A stretch of DNA of 64,000 nucleotides, taken from positions 220,978 to 284,977 of the forward strand of contig VXAZ01001843.1 in assembly GCA_013399875.1 (NCBI GenBank), read 5' to 3'. Below the pieces are notes generated by a model that saw only the letters and a program-made list of their open reading frames with translations, ran no database searches and was not told where the DNA came from. Source of the stretch: Gymnorhina tibicen. Lineage: Eukaryota; Chordata; Aves; Passeriformes; Artamidae. A program made the position numbers and the translations under genes. Below are positions 1 through 12,600 of the stretch, piece after piece. The stretch's first letter is position 1. Every line of letters starts with the position of its first letter.

Positions 1-2090
1 GCCTGCAGAGGGCCTGGACCACACAGGTTCCTCCTCGCAGGGAGAGAAAAGTCCAATTGCTTCTGCTCCCAGGGCCAGGAGGGGCATCTGTCCTGGGGCA
101 AGCACCAGGCTCCCTCCAGCAGGCTGGTCAGCAGCGGGAACGCACACAGGGAAATAAAGAGCTGTCTACAGACCTCTCCACACCAGGCCAGTCTCACACA
201 CGCTTTTCTAAACCTCTGTAATTATGATCCCGAGACTTTCCCCATGAGAAGGCAGCTGCTCCCTGTGACAGGTGAGTTGTGAGCAGAATAAATCCCTTCA
301 GGTCACATTAGAGGATGGTCTTCGCCAGCCCTGCAGGGCCTGATGCAACAGCAGCCACAAACACTGTTCCTCCTTTCCAGAAGCAATACACTGTGATTCC
401 CCTCCTGACTGCGTCTGGAAGATTTTTTTGAGAAACTGTTGGCTGATGGAACCAAATTCAATGAAACAAGAGGTTGAAATAATCCCAGGCAACTTCCAGA
501 GGGCAGGGGACAAGTGTGAATCAGTCCCTTGTGTCCAAACAGGACTGGCCTCCCACAGTGGAAAACGCTGGCTATGGAGGGACCGTTGGGGTGAAACCAT
601 GGGTGCCAGCACACGGGAGATCCTCAGCCTCGTGAACCCTTTAAACCTTGCCTGGTGGCAGGACGGACCTGCTTTCTGCTAACAGGACACAGGAAACTGG
701 GAAGCAACCGGGGAAAAGCCCCTCGTGATGGTAGAGCCGAACACAAAACCACAAAGGGCTGCTGCACACGCCAGGCTCAGTCTGCTCACACACAACAGAT
801 CCCACAGCGGAACCAGCCGGCCCAGTTAGAAAGTGGCAGCTTTACTTCGTGGTCTGAATAAAGACAGTAGGAAAAGAAAATTAATTGGGAGAAGTGGATT
901 GGAAATGATTAGGAGACTGGGAGTAAGTTGTGGTGGCTTTGTTAACAAGATTTAAAATGTAGGTATCAGTTGGGTAATACTGTCAAACCTTCCCATGCAC
1001 TGCTTACTGTGGGGGGTGTCTCAAGGCTGCAAGGGAACCTTTATCTCCCATATCCTTGTTCCCACACTGACTGAGAGTATTCAGAACCTCCTCTGCACCT
1101 CGAGGAAACAACCACACTGCCTAAACGTGGGATGTGAAACGACAAGCAGCGTTTTAAACGCTGTCTTTCTGCCTTCCACACTGCACTTGTGTCACCCCTG
1201 TGAGCACAGGAGGCTCAGGAGTGATGAAAGGGGATGAAAGCAGGACTAGCAAGAAGGGTCGGGAGAGAGGGAGCACGGAGGGGCCCTGGAGGGGAGAGCA
1301 TCGGAGGCCACCTGGATTTGCCCCGTCACACTCCTGCAGAGCCTCAGAGATGCAGATCCCCCTCTCCAAATCATCTGTGCCGCACAGCCTGCTTCTGCCT
1401 GCCGGGGCTCCTGCTCGGACACTGCTTTTGAGAGGGGCTGAAGAAGATCAGACACGCTGAAACTCGCTCAGCCGGAGCCAGCCAGCCCCCCTTTTCTTCT
1501 TAGGCACAGCCTCTCCCCCATCTCCGTGCCTCTCCCCAGCTTTGCTTATCTGCGGGGCAGGAGCTGCCTCCGCAAGAACATTACCCGGGGCTGCAGCAGG
1601 GCAGGGCAGGACAGCCAGGAACTGACTGAAGCTTTTCTCCCCTCCCTGCTTTTGTAGGCACAGCCGTGTTCTTTGTCAGCGCTTCTCACCCTCATTTTCT
1701 CCAGCTGGGTCAGAAGCAGATCGCCCCCTCCTCCCCTTACCCCTCCCTGCCAGCGAACAGCTTTGATCAGGAGTCCCCAGCCGTCCCCCCTGCTGACATC
1801 CCTGTCTTTGCTCTCCCCTCCCTCCACCTGGAGGCTGAAAGCCTCGGTGAGGGAGCGATGAGGACTCGGATCAGCTCCGCACGCTAATTACAGCACATCT
1901 GGCGGGCAGGAGCCGCTGCTCCCCAGCTGCCCGCCCCGGGCCGGGGACACCTGATGCCATTTCTGCACAGCCTGTGTCCGTGGATCAGAGCGGGCAGCTC
2001 CCGGCGGGCCGAGCTGGGCCGGCATGGCTACCGGCAGCATCTTGCCAAAAGCTGCCTTCTGACCACCAGCACGGCAAGGGGCAACCCAGA
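1..2090. other. Intergenic or 5' intronic DNA, no gene recognised
   Basis: No reading frame here resembles a known protein, and no flanking splice-site pairs with good coding sense were seen. The stretch is moderately GC-rich single-copy DNA upstream of the CpG island at 2.6 kb. A short TAATTA-containing segment near 1885 could be regulatory, but nothing firm can be said. Confidence 0.5.
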
Positions 2091-2094
2091 GAGG

Positions 2095-2428
2095 AAGGAG
2101 CAAGAGACCTTAGAGCCTCCTCCAGTGCCTAAAGGGGCTCCAAGACAGCTGGAGAGGGATGTTTTGTTAAGGGCACGGAGTGACAGGACAAGGGGGAATG
2201 GCGTGAAACTGCCAGAGGGCAGGGTTAGATTGGTAAGAAATTCTTCCCAGAGGGTGGGGAGGCCCCGGCACAGGGTCCCCAGAGAAGCTGTGGCTGCCCC
2301 ATCCCTGGAAGTGTCCAAGGCCAGGCTGGATGGGCTAGTGGAAGGTGTCTCTGCCCATGGCAGGGGGTGGAACAAAATGACCTTTAAGGTCCCTTCCAAC
2401 CCAAATCATTCTAGGATTCTGTGATTCA
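2095..2428 (+). mobile_element. CR1 LINE fragment, 3' end
   Basis: The segment follows the avian CR1 3' end in order: a stretch on ORF2 C-terminal coding sense (AGAAATTCTTCCCAGAGG, CCCAGAGAAGCTGTGGCTG), then GGAAGTGTCCAAGGCCAGG, CTTTAAGGTCCCTTCCAACC, and the terminal ATTCTAGGATTCTGTGATTC. It is 5'-truncated, as most CR1 copies are, with scattered substitutions, so it is an old insertion. It lies just upstream of the CpG island of the ADAMTS-like gene. Confidence 0.93.
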
Positions 2429-2784
2429 ACCACCACCCCAGCAAGAGCAGCTCCCCGTGTCCTGGGGGATGCTGTGCTCTGTCCCCGCACGGAGCACAGG
2501 CTGTTCCAGCCCGGGCAGAGGGATGCCCTGAGAAGCAGAGCTTGCCTACAGAGGGCAGGAAGGAGGAATCGGGCAGCAAAAGGGTTTTGTGCGGGGGGAA
2601 ACGAACGGAGGGCTGCCTCGGGAGCGCGGGTGGCTCCGCAGGGACCTCTCGGTGCCGGGGCCGCTGCGGGTGCTCGGGAGGAGACGCACAGAGCGGCGAG
2701 GGAGCCGCGAGCCCCGGGCGCGGCAGCAGCAGGGCGGTGCGAGGGGCAGGCGGGGCGCGGCGGGGCCCGCGGAGCGCCCGGCCC

Positions 2785-2871
2785 CCATCCCATCCCATCC
2801 CATCCCATCCCATCCCATCCCATCCCATCCCATCCCATCCCATCCCATCCCATCCCATCCCATCCCATCCC
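2785..2871. repeat. (CATCC)n pentanucleotide microsatellite, runs into gap
   Basis: About 17 uninterrupted copies of the 5-bp unit CATCC (GGGAT on the other strand) run directly into the N gap, so the true array is probably longer. The - strand has regularly spaced GGG runs separated by two bases, which is a G-quadruplex-forming pattern, with i-motif potential on the + strand. Confidence 0.97.
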
Positions 2872-3000
2872 NNNNNNNNNNNNNNNNNNNNNNNNNNNNN
2901 NNNNNNNNNNNNNNNNNNNNNNNNNNNNNNNNNNNNNNNNNNNNNNNNNNNNNNNNNNNNNNNNNNNNNNNNNNNNNNNNNNNNNNNNNNNNNNNNNNNN
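2872..3000. other. Assembly gap (129 N)
   Basis: Run of 129 N inside a CpG island, adjoining the pentanucleotide array. It may hide part of the first exon or transcription start of the ADAMTS-like gene. Confidence 0.99.
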
Positions 3001-3850
3001 GCCCCCCTCGGCGATAAGGGCGATAAGGTAAGCGGCGGCCGCCGAGCCTCCCCCCGCGCCCTCCCTCCCTCCCTCCTGCCTTCCTTCCCTTCTTCCCTCC
3101 CCTCGGGGAGCCGCGGCGGGGCAGGCACGGAGCGGGGTCCGACCCGCGGCCCCTCGCCCTTCCGCGCAGGTTTCAAGTTCCCGGGATCCCCGCGCTTCCC
3201 TCCCTCCCTCGCTCGTGCGCCGCTTGCCAAGGGGGTTTCGTCGCCTCTCCCCCAAGCCGACCTCGAGGACCGGGCTGTGCGCGCTCGCCGTGCCTGGCAC
3301 TAACAAAAGGCTGATGGGGGTGTGAGGATGCAGGAAGAGGGTCCCAGCATCACCAGAAGGACCGCGGGGGCGCAGCGCCTTTCCCTGGCTAGGGGTTCGC
3401 CCGAAGCTGCCCACCGCTCTCATCCCTCCACATGCGTCCCTAGCAGAAGGTTGGCTCAAGTTTAGGGCTGGAAACAGATTTCCCCCTTCCCCGTCCCTCC
3501 CGCCACCCCGAGCATGACTTCAGGCAGCTGCTTTCCCCGCTAACCATGGGGTGCGTGTCCGGGCATCGGAGCCCCGCGCTCCCCTCATCTCTGCTCTCCT
3601 CCACAAAGGACCCCTCAGCCTGGCCCTCCTCCTGTGGCACTTGTTTCACAGCAGCACCGAAACCCCTGTGCCTGTCCCGTCTCCTTCCCGAGCCCCAGCC
3701 GGGCTGAGTCGCCCCCGTTCCCGCGGCAGGGCCGGCAGAAATCCCGGCAGGCATCCCGGCTTCGCGGGGCGCCGGCGGTGCCCCTGCCTGCACGGGTCAC
3801 TGCCTGCATTGTGCCTCGGCGCTCCCGTTTCCTCGAGGGGAACCCGGCCG

Positions 3851-6800
3851 GATTTCTTTGCTGCCTAAGGAATCCTGCTCTGCTAAAGGAAGAGGGTTTT
3901 GGGTTGCGTTTCCCACCCCCAGACTCATGGCTGGGATAAAGCAATCTCACATGAGCCATTTTAAGACACAGAAGAGACCAGACACTGCAACTGTTCTGGG
4001 GATCACTCAGGTCTGAGGAGCAGCAGCGTCTCCTCTTCTGGGGTTTGTCTTAATGTTAAAGCTCAAGTGTCTCCTTTCCACTTTGTTTTTACCTTCCTGC
4101 ACATCTGCTGCCTGTTCTGTTTACCCCTGAGCTGCAGGGCTAAGTCAGAAGCTTCAGGCAGAGCAAGCCAGGTCAAGCTAAACAGATGTGAAATCCTTCA
4201 TTCGGGACCGACCTGGATGGACTCCTCCATCAACATGTGTGCACGAGCCTCGGCTGCTCACGTTCTCCCTGCCTCCAGCAGCTGTGTTTGCACAACACCT
4301 AAGACAAGGGCATCCCCGGGCAGGAGGAGGGCTCCCCAGGCCAAACCCGCACCAGTTCTGTGTCCAGCTCTGCCCTGAAGATTCCCTTGCTCCGGGAGAT
4401 CCCCACGGAGCAATCTGATCACAGATGACACGGTGCGAGTTGTCCCGGTTGCTGGCACTGATTGTTGTGCACTGGGATTAACCTGTGGTTCCTCCTGCCC
4501 TCCCGTTTTCCACATAAAACATTATACAAAGAGTGTCAGAAAACCTCAATCCGTAGTTTGGGCATGCAGCTTCCTAATTGACTTCCTTCCTAACAGCATT
4601 CAGTGCCTCTGAAAAGCCCGATGATAGACGTGCCTCATGCACGCTGCCTGTTACTCCCTTCTCCCCCTTCCCGGTTTTCCATCCTTTCCTTGGGCTTGCC
4701 CCAGGATAAGTGCATTATCCCGCTTGCAGGGAATGACCTAGCTGACTCGGGCCATGTATTTCGTAATGATGTGCAGCACTTGCCTGTGAACTTTCTGTCA
4801 TGGCAGGATCGTGAACAGAACTCGGTAGCTCTCCGCTGGCTTCTGTTCACTGGTTTTCTAGTTTGCTTTTCATCTGTGCCTCATTATATGTCCAGATTTC
4901 TGTTACTTATCTGCTGCAATTTCACATCTTTAACCAGCTTCCATTTTCCCACAGATTGCTGTTCTTCCTGATCCCTTAAAAATTATTCTGCATTGCTTGT
5001 TTCACCTCAGGATACCTTCCCCTATGAAAAACTCCTCAGATAGCTTTGCTTCAGATTTTCTAGGGAAAATCTGGGTTTGTGTCTGCTTCCAATATTGAAT
5101 CTCTCACACAAACTATCTAGTCTACCCAAATAGTGTAAAACAATGACAGGATGAGAAATAGCTTTATACAAACATCACTTCTTTTGTAAAACATCAGGGC
5201 GTAATTGCAGCTGCTATTGTTTTTTCTCGGGGCTGTGGTGGAGTGTATCACCACAGCTTTAGTCAGAGAATGAGACGGGGAACCCAAACCAGGGGCGTTG
5301 AACACGGTCATTCATTCCCAGATAATAATCTGCCATTCATTCCCGGCATTCAGACATCTGAAGCTACTTAGTATTGCAGTAAGTAGTGTGGTTTGCTGTA
5401 GAGAGAAGCCCTTAAGTGAAGGGATCGTGGAAAACTTTTGGTAGAGGGCATGCAGTTAACGGCCTCGGAAAAGGTCTGGGAAGAATTTATTTCATTTTCA
5501 GCTGCTGTTTCGAGTTGTCTTAGCGCTCAGACAGGGTTGAGCAGAACGTTTTACGACAGCTACTGTGCCCTTCAGTGGTGGGCCAGCCCTCAAGGCTGCG
5601 GCGAGAGCCTTCCCCCCAGCTCCTCTATTAAGGAGGCATGTTTGTGGTCTCTCTTCCCAGACAGCTTTTTTTCCAGGAGCCAGGCTCTAATGAATCTCAA
5701 GATTAGGCACAGCAATAAGCAGCGCAGGAGACCGGGCCACCGACACGGTAATTGCAGTCATTCCCAGGTTTCTGGGAAACCCAGCGGAGCTCCGAGCTGA
5801 TCCGGAGCCTGACAGAGAGTCAGCAGAGGATTTATTTCATCCCTTTCAACTCTTCAGAAGGGCTGCCTGGAAATCCGATAGGATGTCAGGCCAGGCCCAC
5901 CCTTCTGTGCAGGGCTGAAGCATTTTGCTTGGGGCAGCCTTTGTTCGGCAGGGGGGAGAGGGGAAGCAGCTGCTGGGCCTTCGCTCAGGCAGAAGGAGCT
6001 TCCAGTGACACTGGCTCGGAGAGTGATGTTTCTTTGACGCTGGTGAATCTGCAGCCAGGCGTTTTATCCCGGAAAAGTTCCCTGCGGGTTGGGGTTCCGA
6101 GCTCTGCTCCCCCAGCACGGGGACGGAGGGCAGCCCTCGGCTCCTCCGGCCTCCAGCGCAGGTGTGGAGGCGCAGGAATTCCTCGGTGAGCCTCGGAGAG
6201 GAAAAGCTGCAGCTCTGCAACCACCAGGTGCCAAACCACGAGCACCTCGGGGGAAATTCTTGTGGAGAGCACCTGGCTGAACTGGAATATGGTCTGTCTT
6301 TTCTAGGGATGGAAATTCTCATCACCTAAGGAATCATACCGGGCCCTCTCACCTCCTCTAGGCAGAGCCCTTGGCCAAGCCCAGGCAGAGCTGGCCTTAT
6401 AAAGGCTGGACGCACGTGCATCTCCCGGGCTCTGGTGTTTCTAGCCTGCTCCTTTTCCGTGATTCTGCAGCAGAGTGCAGATTAGAGCGGCTCCAGCATC
6501 TCCCATAACCAGGGCAGTGCAAAAAGTTCAAAATCCAGCCCCTTTGATTTCTCCCTCTGTGAGGAGCGGGTGGAGAGGGGGATTCATTTGTCCAGAATCC
6601 ACTCTTGGGATTTGTCGAGAGGCTTGGGAAACTGAAGCTGGGAGTTAATCTAATCTGGAGTCTGTCCCACAGTCCTTAATTTATTATCTGGACTTCTGGA
6701 AAATGCATATATCTGCGATTAAAAACAAGAACCATTTGTGTGTCGTGGTCAATGCAGATTTCTTTCTGACAATACAATAAATTCAGCACAGATTGGAACC

Positions 6801-9460
6801 AGCTGCCCCAGCTCTGAGTACCTGAAGTTCCCACTCCTAGTCCAGGCCTAGGACTGGGATGCAGTTGTGCCACAAGGGACACAGCCAAGGGGACAGCTCA
6901 GCACTGTCCTTGCTTACACGAGAAAATAAATGCTCCTAGGGAAGGTCTGGCAAGGGAGCTTGGTCATGGAAAACCTGAGAGCCAAATCAATCTAATTAAA
7001 AAGTGATTGATTCCTCCGGCGCAGAGAGGAAGCAGGAACAGGGATTATGGATATGGGGAACACATTCTATTAAAAGGACAAGTCTCCCTGAGCAGCATCT
7101 TTCAATGAATCTTCATCTGGGCTCCTGTCAGTGAGCTGCAGGGCAGAGATATATCCCGTTCTGTCCGTGAGAAAGGAGCTCACCGAGGCAGGGATGCTGA
7201 TCTTCCCCACACCTCAGCTGTGCCCCACGTGCCCAGTCCCCTTGCACCCAGGCAGAACACCCCAAGAGCAGGAGCCCTGAAGAGGAGCCTCCAAACACAC
7301 AAACCCTGCTTTGTAGCCGGGGGTACATCTACGGAACAGACTCTTTCACTCCACCTGCTTCCCTTCCCTCCTGCCCCGTCTCACCTGCTTGGATCACAAG
7401 AGCCTCAGGGCAGGGCTGCCTTGTAGGTTTCAGCTGCACTGATTTTTATTGCCATTTGGGGGAAAGCTGTGCAAATGCTGCAGCTTTTGGTCCACACGCC
7501 TTCTGTCCAGGCAGCCCGTGTGCCTCGTGGACTCAGGGAAGGGGTAAGACACCAGCCTTGGTTTTTTCCCCAGCTATGGGAGAATCAGTTTTGTGCTGAG
7601 CTCTCCACTCAGACACCAGATAAATCACTGGAATTCTCCTTCCTGACAGCTGTGAAGAGCTCTTCCACCCCAGCCTTGAAATGTTTATCACAAAGAAGCA
7701 TGGGAGCGGCCAGGGAAGGATTTTAGCTGAAAATACCTTACAATGAGAGACTTTTGGTTTGTTCCCTTTTTAAATGTGGAAGCTGCACAGTCAGGATTTC
7801 CATTTGCAGTCTGATAACATCCAGCGAGACAAAAATTCTCGTAGGAAAGTGGCTGAGATGATGGTTTGGAAGAAAACAGAAAAAGGTATTTTTGAAAACA
7901 CGTCTGTTTCTTTTAATTTCGTGTTCCTAACGAGCAGCTCAGCTGCTGGCCACAGCATTTGGTCCCTGTCAGGCGAGTCAGCTCCAGCCAGAGCGCTCGA
8001 GCACAAGCAGGAGTTGTGTCGCGTTGTTTTTGGAATCAGCTCCTGCCGTGACTGGAGAGCGAAGCACGAGGTCGCACGGTGCCTTTTTTGCAGCAGGGCA
8101 GGTTTCTTCCAACGTGCTCTGGCTGTCAGGATGAGGCACTACGCACATTTCAACCATTTAAGCTACAACTTAAAAACATTTGCATGAAGCAGCTGCATCT
8201 CCTCTGCCCAGAGGCTGCTCAGCTGGCAGGCACTGAGGAGACACAAGTTCTCAGGCAGGAGTTACGCTGCGAAATCAAGCACACTTTGGCTTTATTGCAC
8301 CAGGAGGGAGCATCAAGCCAAGAGACAGTCAGCCCAAATAGTGAGCAGAGCACATTTAGTGATGAGCAAGCCCTGCTGAGCTTTCTCTCACATCCACCAG
8401 TTGTGCTTTGCAGAGGGCTGCTTGCAGCAGGACCACCAGCCACCGAAAGCAGCGTGTTTTCACTGACACCACCTCCCCGAGCCCTCGCTCCAACACGGCA
8501 CACCTCACACGCACACTGAGTATTAATTTTCGCCCGTTAATATTTAAGGACTCGGCATTTCAGCTGGATAAATCCCTCCCAGCCACCGTCCTGTGTTAAA
8601 CTCGGGGCTGCATCCAGCACTGCTCACGGCTGTGTTCCAGTAAACAGCAGATTAGTTCTTGCACAGGCAAGTTTGCCAAAGTCCCCGGGAGCTTTTAGAC
8701 CATCAGACACTAAGCAGGAAAATATTGCCAGGAAAAAGAAACCCAACTAAACCACAGAATTGCTTACCTGCTGGGGAGTGTGGAGGCATAGCCAACAGCA
8801 GCCTGCTGCAAGGACCGCGCTGGGGCCAGAGGAGCTCAGGTTTGCTGAATTTAAAGGCTGACCCCCAGCAAGGTGTGCTGGCAGAGGGAGCATTCCTCCT
8901 CTGAGCATTGTGGGGTGTGTGGGGAGAGGCTCTGGTTCTGAAGCCCTCTTGAAAATGACCTTTGTGAGGGTTGGGGGATGAGGAGCCTGGATCTGAGCTG
9001 CTTTAGTCACAGAGGGAAGGTTATTCCTGGAAATGCAGCTCCGAGGAGCGACGCCTGTGTACTCCCAGCTTCTCTGCACGGCCAAGAACTGCAGCTCTTC
9101 CTCTTCCCTTTCCCTCCTGAGCCAGGCATGAGCTGTGCTCTGCTGCTCTGCCTCACCCGGGCTGGGAGTGATGCTGTGCGGCCGGGCTGCAGCTGCTGTT
9201 CCTGCCACACACGTCCAGCCCGGCAGCCCTTCTCCGTACCGTGAGATCTCCAAGGCATCCTGCTTCCCGTGCAGAGCTCAGTCTTGGAGGGAAGTTTTAA
9301 TTTTGAGACGTGTGGTCCTGGTGTGGCCCCACAGGACTCAGATCCTGGCACGTTTGTCCCAGTGCTGCCCGTTCAGGAGGCATCCAGGTGACATCCAGGA
9401 CAGCTGCCTGTGGTGGTGAGGAGCCAGGTTCTCCAGCTAACCATGCTCTGTTTCTGTCAG
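3851..9460 (+). other. Probable intron 1 region of the ADAMTS-like gene, no coding exon identified
   Basis: No long or homologous reading frame is visible. Given the downstream exon that starts in phase 0 at 9461, a short signal-peptide exon ending in phase 0 should lie here, in the gap, or further upstream, but no convincing candidate was found. The segment near 6960-7010 is AT-rich with TCTAATTAAAAAG and could be regulatory. Otherwise no repeat or RNA gene was recognised. Confidence 0.45.
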
Positions 9461-9603
9461 GACAGTAGTGAGGCAGCAGATGGAGCTGGCGCCTGGGACG
9501 AAGAGGTCACCAAGTGGTGGGGAGAGTGGAGCTCCTGGTCCACCTGCTCCCGGTCCTGCGGAGGGGGCGTGATGTCCCGGGAGAGGCACTGCCTGCAGCA
9601 GAG
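9461..9603 (+). CDS. Exon encoding TSR1
   Basis: Acceptor TTTCTGTCAG before 9461, donor AG|GTGAGT after 9603. It encodes an acidic lead-in followed by [19 protein letters not shown] and ends in HCLQQR, as in ADAMTSL2. The WxxW tryptophans (C-mannosylation sites) and the CSRSC O-fucosylation site are present. Confidence 0.92.
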
Positions 9604-12600
9604 GTGAGTCGTGCCCCAGCCTGGGCCCGTGGCCGGCTCTCAGGGGGCGCGAGGGAAATGGGGCACCCCAGACCTGTGTTCTGGGGCTGAACCTCCCGGG
9701 TTTGCAGGGTCGGCCATCCCCTCCTCGGTGGCCCCTGGGAAAGGAAGGCAGCTGTTGTCTGCGGGCAGCGGTGGGGAAGGGTGACGGGAGGAGCAGGCTG
9801 CGGTGGGGCAGGGGACAGGTTCCCTGAACGTGTCACCCGCTCGGCTTGACTTGTCTGATGGGGTTGCTCCTCTCTTGGAGTCCTGAAGATGAGGGGGTTG
9901 TGGGCTGGAGAAGGCTGGCTCTGTTCCTCTTCCCCTTTCCCTCACAAGCCCTCATTGCCACGGCTGCTCTGACCGACCCAGCCCTGATCTGTGGCCAGTT
10001 CCCATGCTAAGGATGGGGGCACACATTGCCAGACACCTTATGGGGACTCGATTTACTCCTGGTAGCAGCCAGCTCAGCCACATCCCAGCAATTCCCCCTC
10101 TTTACTCCCTGCAGAGCTGGCAAGTTTTTTCCCCTCTGTCATTTATCTGGCCGTCACCTGACGGCATCTGCATTTGTCCCCTACAGCCACATTTGTCCCC
10201 TACAGCTGCCACAGCGCTGCCATCAGTCGGATTGGGTCTGTGGGAGTGGGGAGAGCAGGGGAACTGCAGCTGCCTCAACTCCTGCTGTCCTCTCCGGGCT
10301 ACCTTGCCACCAATTCCCCCTCCTCCTCCTCCTGCTGCAGCTGCCGGGCTGTCAGTGGGAGCAGCGTCCTGCAGCACCGCGCGCTTTCCCTTCTGCGTGG
10401 ATGCACTCCCGAGCAGAGCACGCCCAGACCAGGGCCCCGACCTGCCCTCCTTCCTGCGGCACAAAACCTCTTTCACGGGGGCTGGCTGACAGCACGGCGA
10501 AGGTCCGGATGTGCTGCAGGACCTTCCCTCTGGATGTGGCCTCCCCGGGTGTCTCTGCCGCTGCTCCTCCGCTCCAGCACCCTGGGAAAGCAGTGGGGAA
10601 CAGCACGGGGAGGGAGCCTGGGCTGTCCCACACCCCCACGGCCAGAGCAGCCCTTCTGCCCTTTGCCTGCTCCCACAAGAGAGATTTTTCTCTCCATTTG
10701 GTGCCAGCTCTATCCTTGACTCCACAGCTGGGGAGGGGAGGGTGTGCTGTGGTGTTTTAGTCCAAGGATCAAACCTGAATTAAAAAAGGAGAAATCCCAT
10801 CATAAAACTCAGCCCAAAGATTTCTGCAGCTTTCAGGTCAACGACTTAAATGTGAGCCATGCACGACCACAAAACAATTTCTACCTGAGTCTGCAGGAAG
10901 CCTCTGCTTCTGAAAGGCATGGCACTTCTGAGGTCTTACTGCAAATTTAGGCTCTGCCTGTGCTATGTAAAGCATTGCAGAGGGACAGCTGCAGCACCTG
11001 CAGCCAGTCCAGCCTGAATGTGCTCATGGTGTTCCTCGTATCCTGGGTTCCCAGTGCTGTTAGCACATTGTCTGCTGCAGATCTTTACACGTGGCCTAAA
11101 TTATTTTGCAGATCATTACTGCATCGCCTTAGCCTGTGGTCTCAGCCATTCTCCATACGTCTTCATGGCTTTCAAGAATTTTTTTCTGTCTTTGCATCAG
11201 TCCAGGATCTCCTGGATAACTCGTGCTGGCCAGAGTGAAAGCTTCAAGTGTTGAGGAATTCCTGTGGTTTTGGTCCATCGCCCGTGCCAAGCCTTCCCTG
11301 ATGATCTGTTGGGGTGGCCAGTCCCCCTGACGGCACCATCTCTCTGCCTATTGCTCAGTGGATTCTGAAATCCACTCCCCCGGTCACCGCAGACCCTGGG
11401 CGCATCCATGGCAGTGACGGCCCACCAGGTTCTGTTGTCTCTTGGTCACGTCAGCCCTTTTGGAGCTCGGGGGTGAAGGGATGCAGGGGTGGCAGCACTG
11501 CATGTGCTCCCTGTCTGCTCAGCCTCCCACAAAGCAAGAGCAGCCTAAAATCACAGCCTAAAATCCCAGCCCGCATAAAAGCGCAGGAGATGTGTTTCAG
11601 AGGAGATGCTGGCCTGTCTAATAGTCCAGGAAGCTCTGCTCTGATAAAACACCTGCCTCGTTTCTCCCTCTTAAGTCAGGCCTGACTCCTGTGTCGTCCT
11701 CAGTACCTGGGTACTTCACAGACCTCCAGCTCATGTCCGGGAATTTCTGCCTTGCAGGCTCCAGATGCCCCAGGGAACAAACAGCACCGTGTGTGTTGGT
11801 CAGGCCAAGCACTACCAACTGTGCCAGCAGCAGGTGAGAACCACTTCCAATTCCGACTGGTCCTCACGGTGGGTGTGGGACTCAGGGGGTCCCACTTGGG
11901 GCTGCGAAATCACCAGCACTGGGGGTGGGACCGGTCCCTCAGAGGATGGAGACAAGGGATATGATCCACGCCTGGGGTGGTGGACGGTGTGCCTTTGAGG
12001 ATGTGGGAGGTGGGCTCTGTTCTTTGGGACTGGGAGGTGGGGCAAAAGGATGCCAAAGCATATTTGCTGTGGGCTGAGGGGAGGGATGGAGGTTTTCCAG
12101 CGTGCTTTTCCCATTGCTGGAAGGAATTTCTGCAGGGCTGTTAAACGCAGCTGTTTGAGAGGCCCGTGGCAATGAAGGCCTGGCCTTTCTGCCACTGCGA
12201 GGGGGCCTCCAAGTCCGTCACCGGTTCCTTCCAGGGTGGACAGGGCATTTTCATCCTGCAAGGGTGCAGCAGGGACGAGCAGCTGTCACAACAATGGCTG
12301 TGAGATAGGGGAGCTTCTTCATTGCATTTATTCCCTCCGTAGCCCTGCCCAGCCAACACAGCAAGCTTCAAACAGCAGCAGTGCTCCAGTTTCAATGCCA
12401 AAGCCTTTGGGAAGCGCTACTACCACTGGATGCCCCTCTATCCAGGTGGGTTTTCACAGCTTCACACAAGGGGTGAGGGCCAGAAAACACCCACAGGATC
12501 TTCTCGGGCACAGGGAAGTAACGTCCTAGGGAACGAGGGATGGATGCTCCTGGCTGCTCTGGGCTGTGCTGAGCAGGATGCTCATCCATTTCCTACACAG

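Larger units (their letters stand above)
2600..3850 (+). promoter_or_regulatory. CpG island, likely promoter of the ADAMTS-like gene
   Basis: CpG density and GC content are very high here compared with the flanks, with CCGCGG and GGGGCGG-type boxes and a pyrimidine-rich C/T run near 3056-3106. The sequence is broken by a pentanucleotide array and an N gap. Just after the gap, AAG|GTAAGC at 3025-3033 is a strong + strand splice donor, so a 5' UTR exon may start inside the gap and end at 3027. No promoter element was identified; the link to the gene beginning at 9461 rests on strand, distance and the absence of another candidate. Confidence 0.55.

Noticed and set aside
2335..3459. Long open frames on both strands across the pentanucleotide repeat and the N gap (repeated GWDGM or PSHPI)
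   Set aside because: They arise from translating a 5-bp repeat and unknown bases; no homology or splice logic.
4053..4131. Second leader candidate (MLKLKCLLSTLFLPSC...)
   Set aside because: Hydrophobic and signal-like, but no usable donor precedes the stop codon.
7475..7543. Possible leader exon (MLQLLVHTPSVQAARV...) ending at a phase 0 donor GGG|GTAAGA
   Set aside because: Phase and donor fit the exon at 9461, but the hydrophobic core is too weak for a signal peptide and there is no other support.
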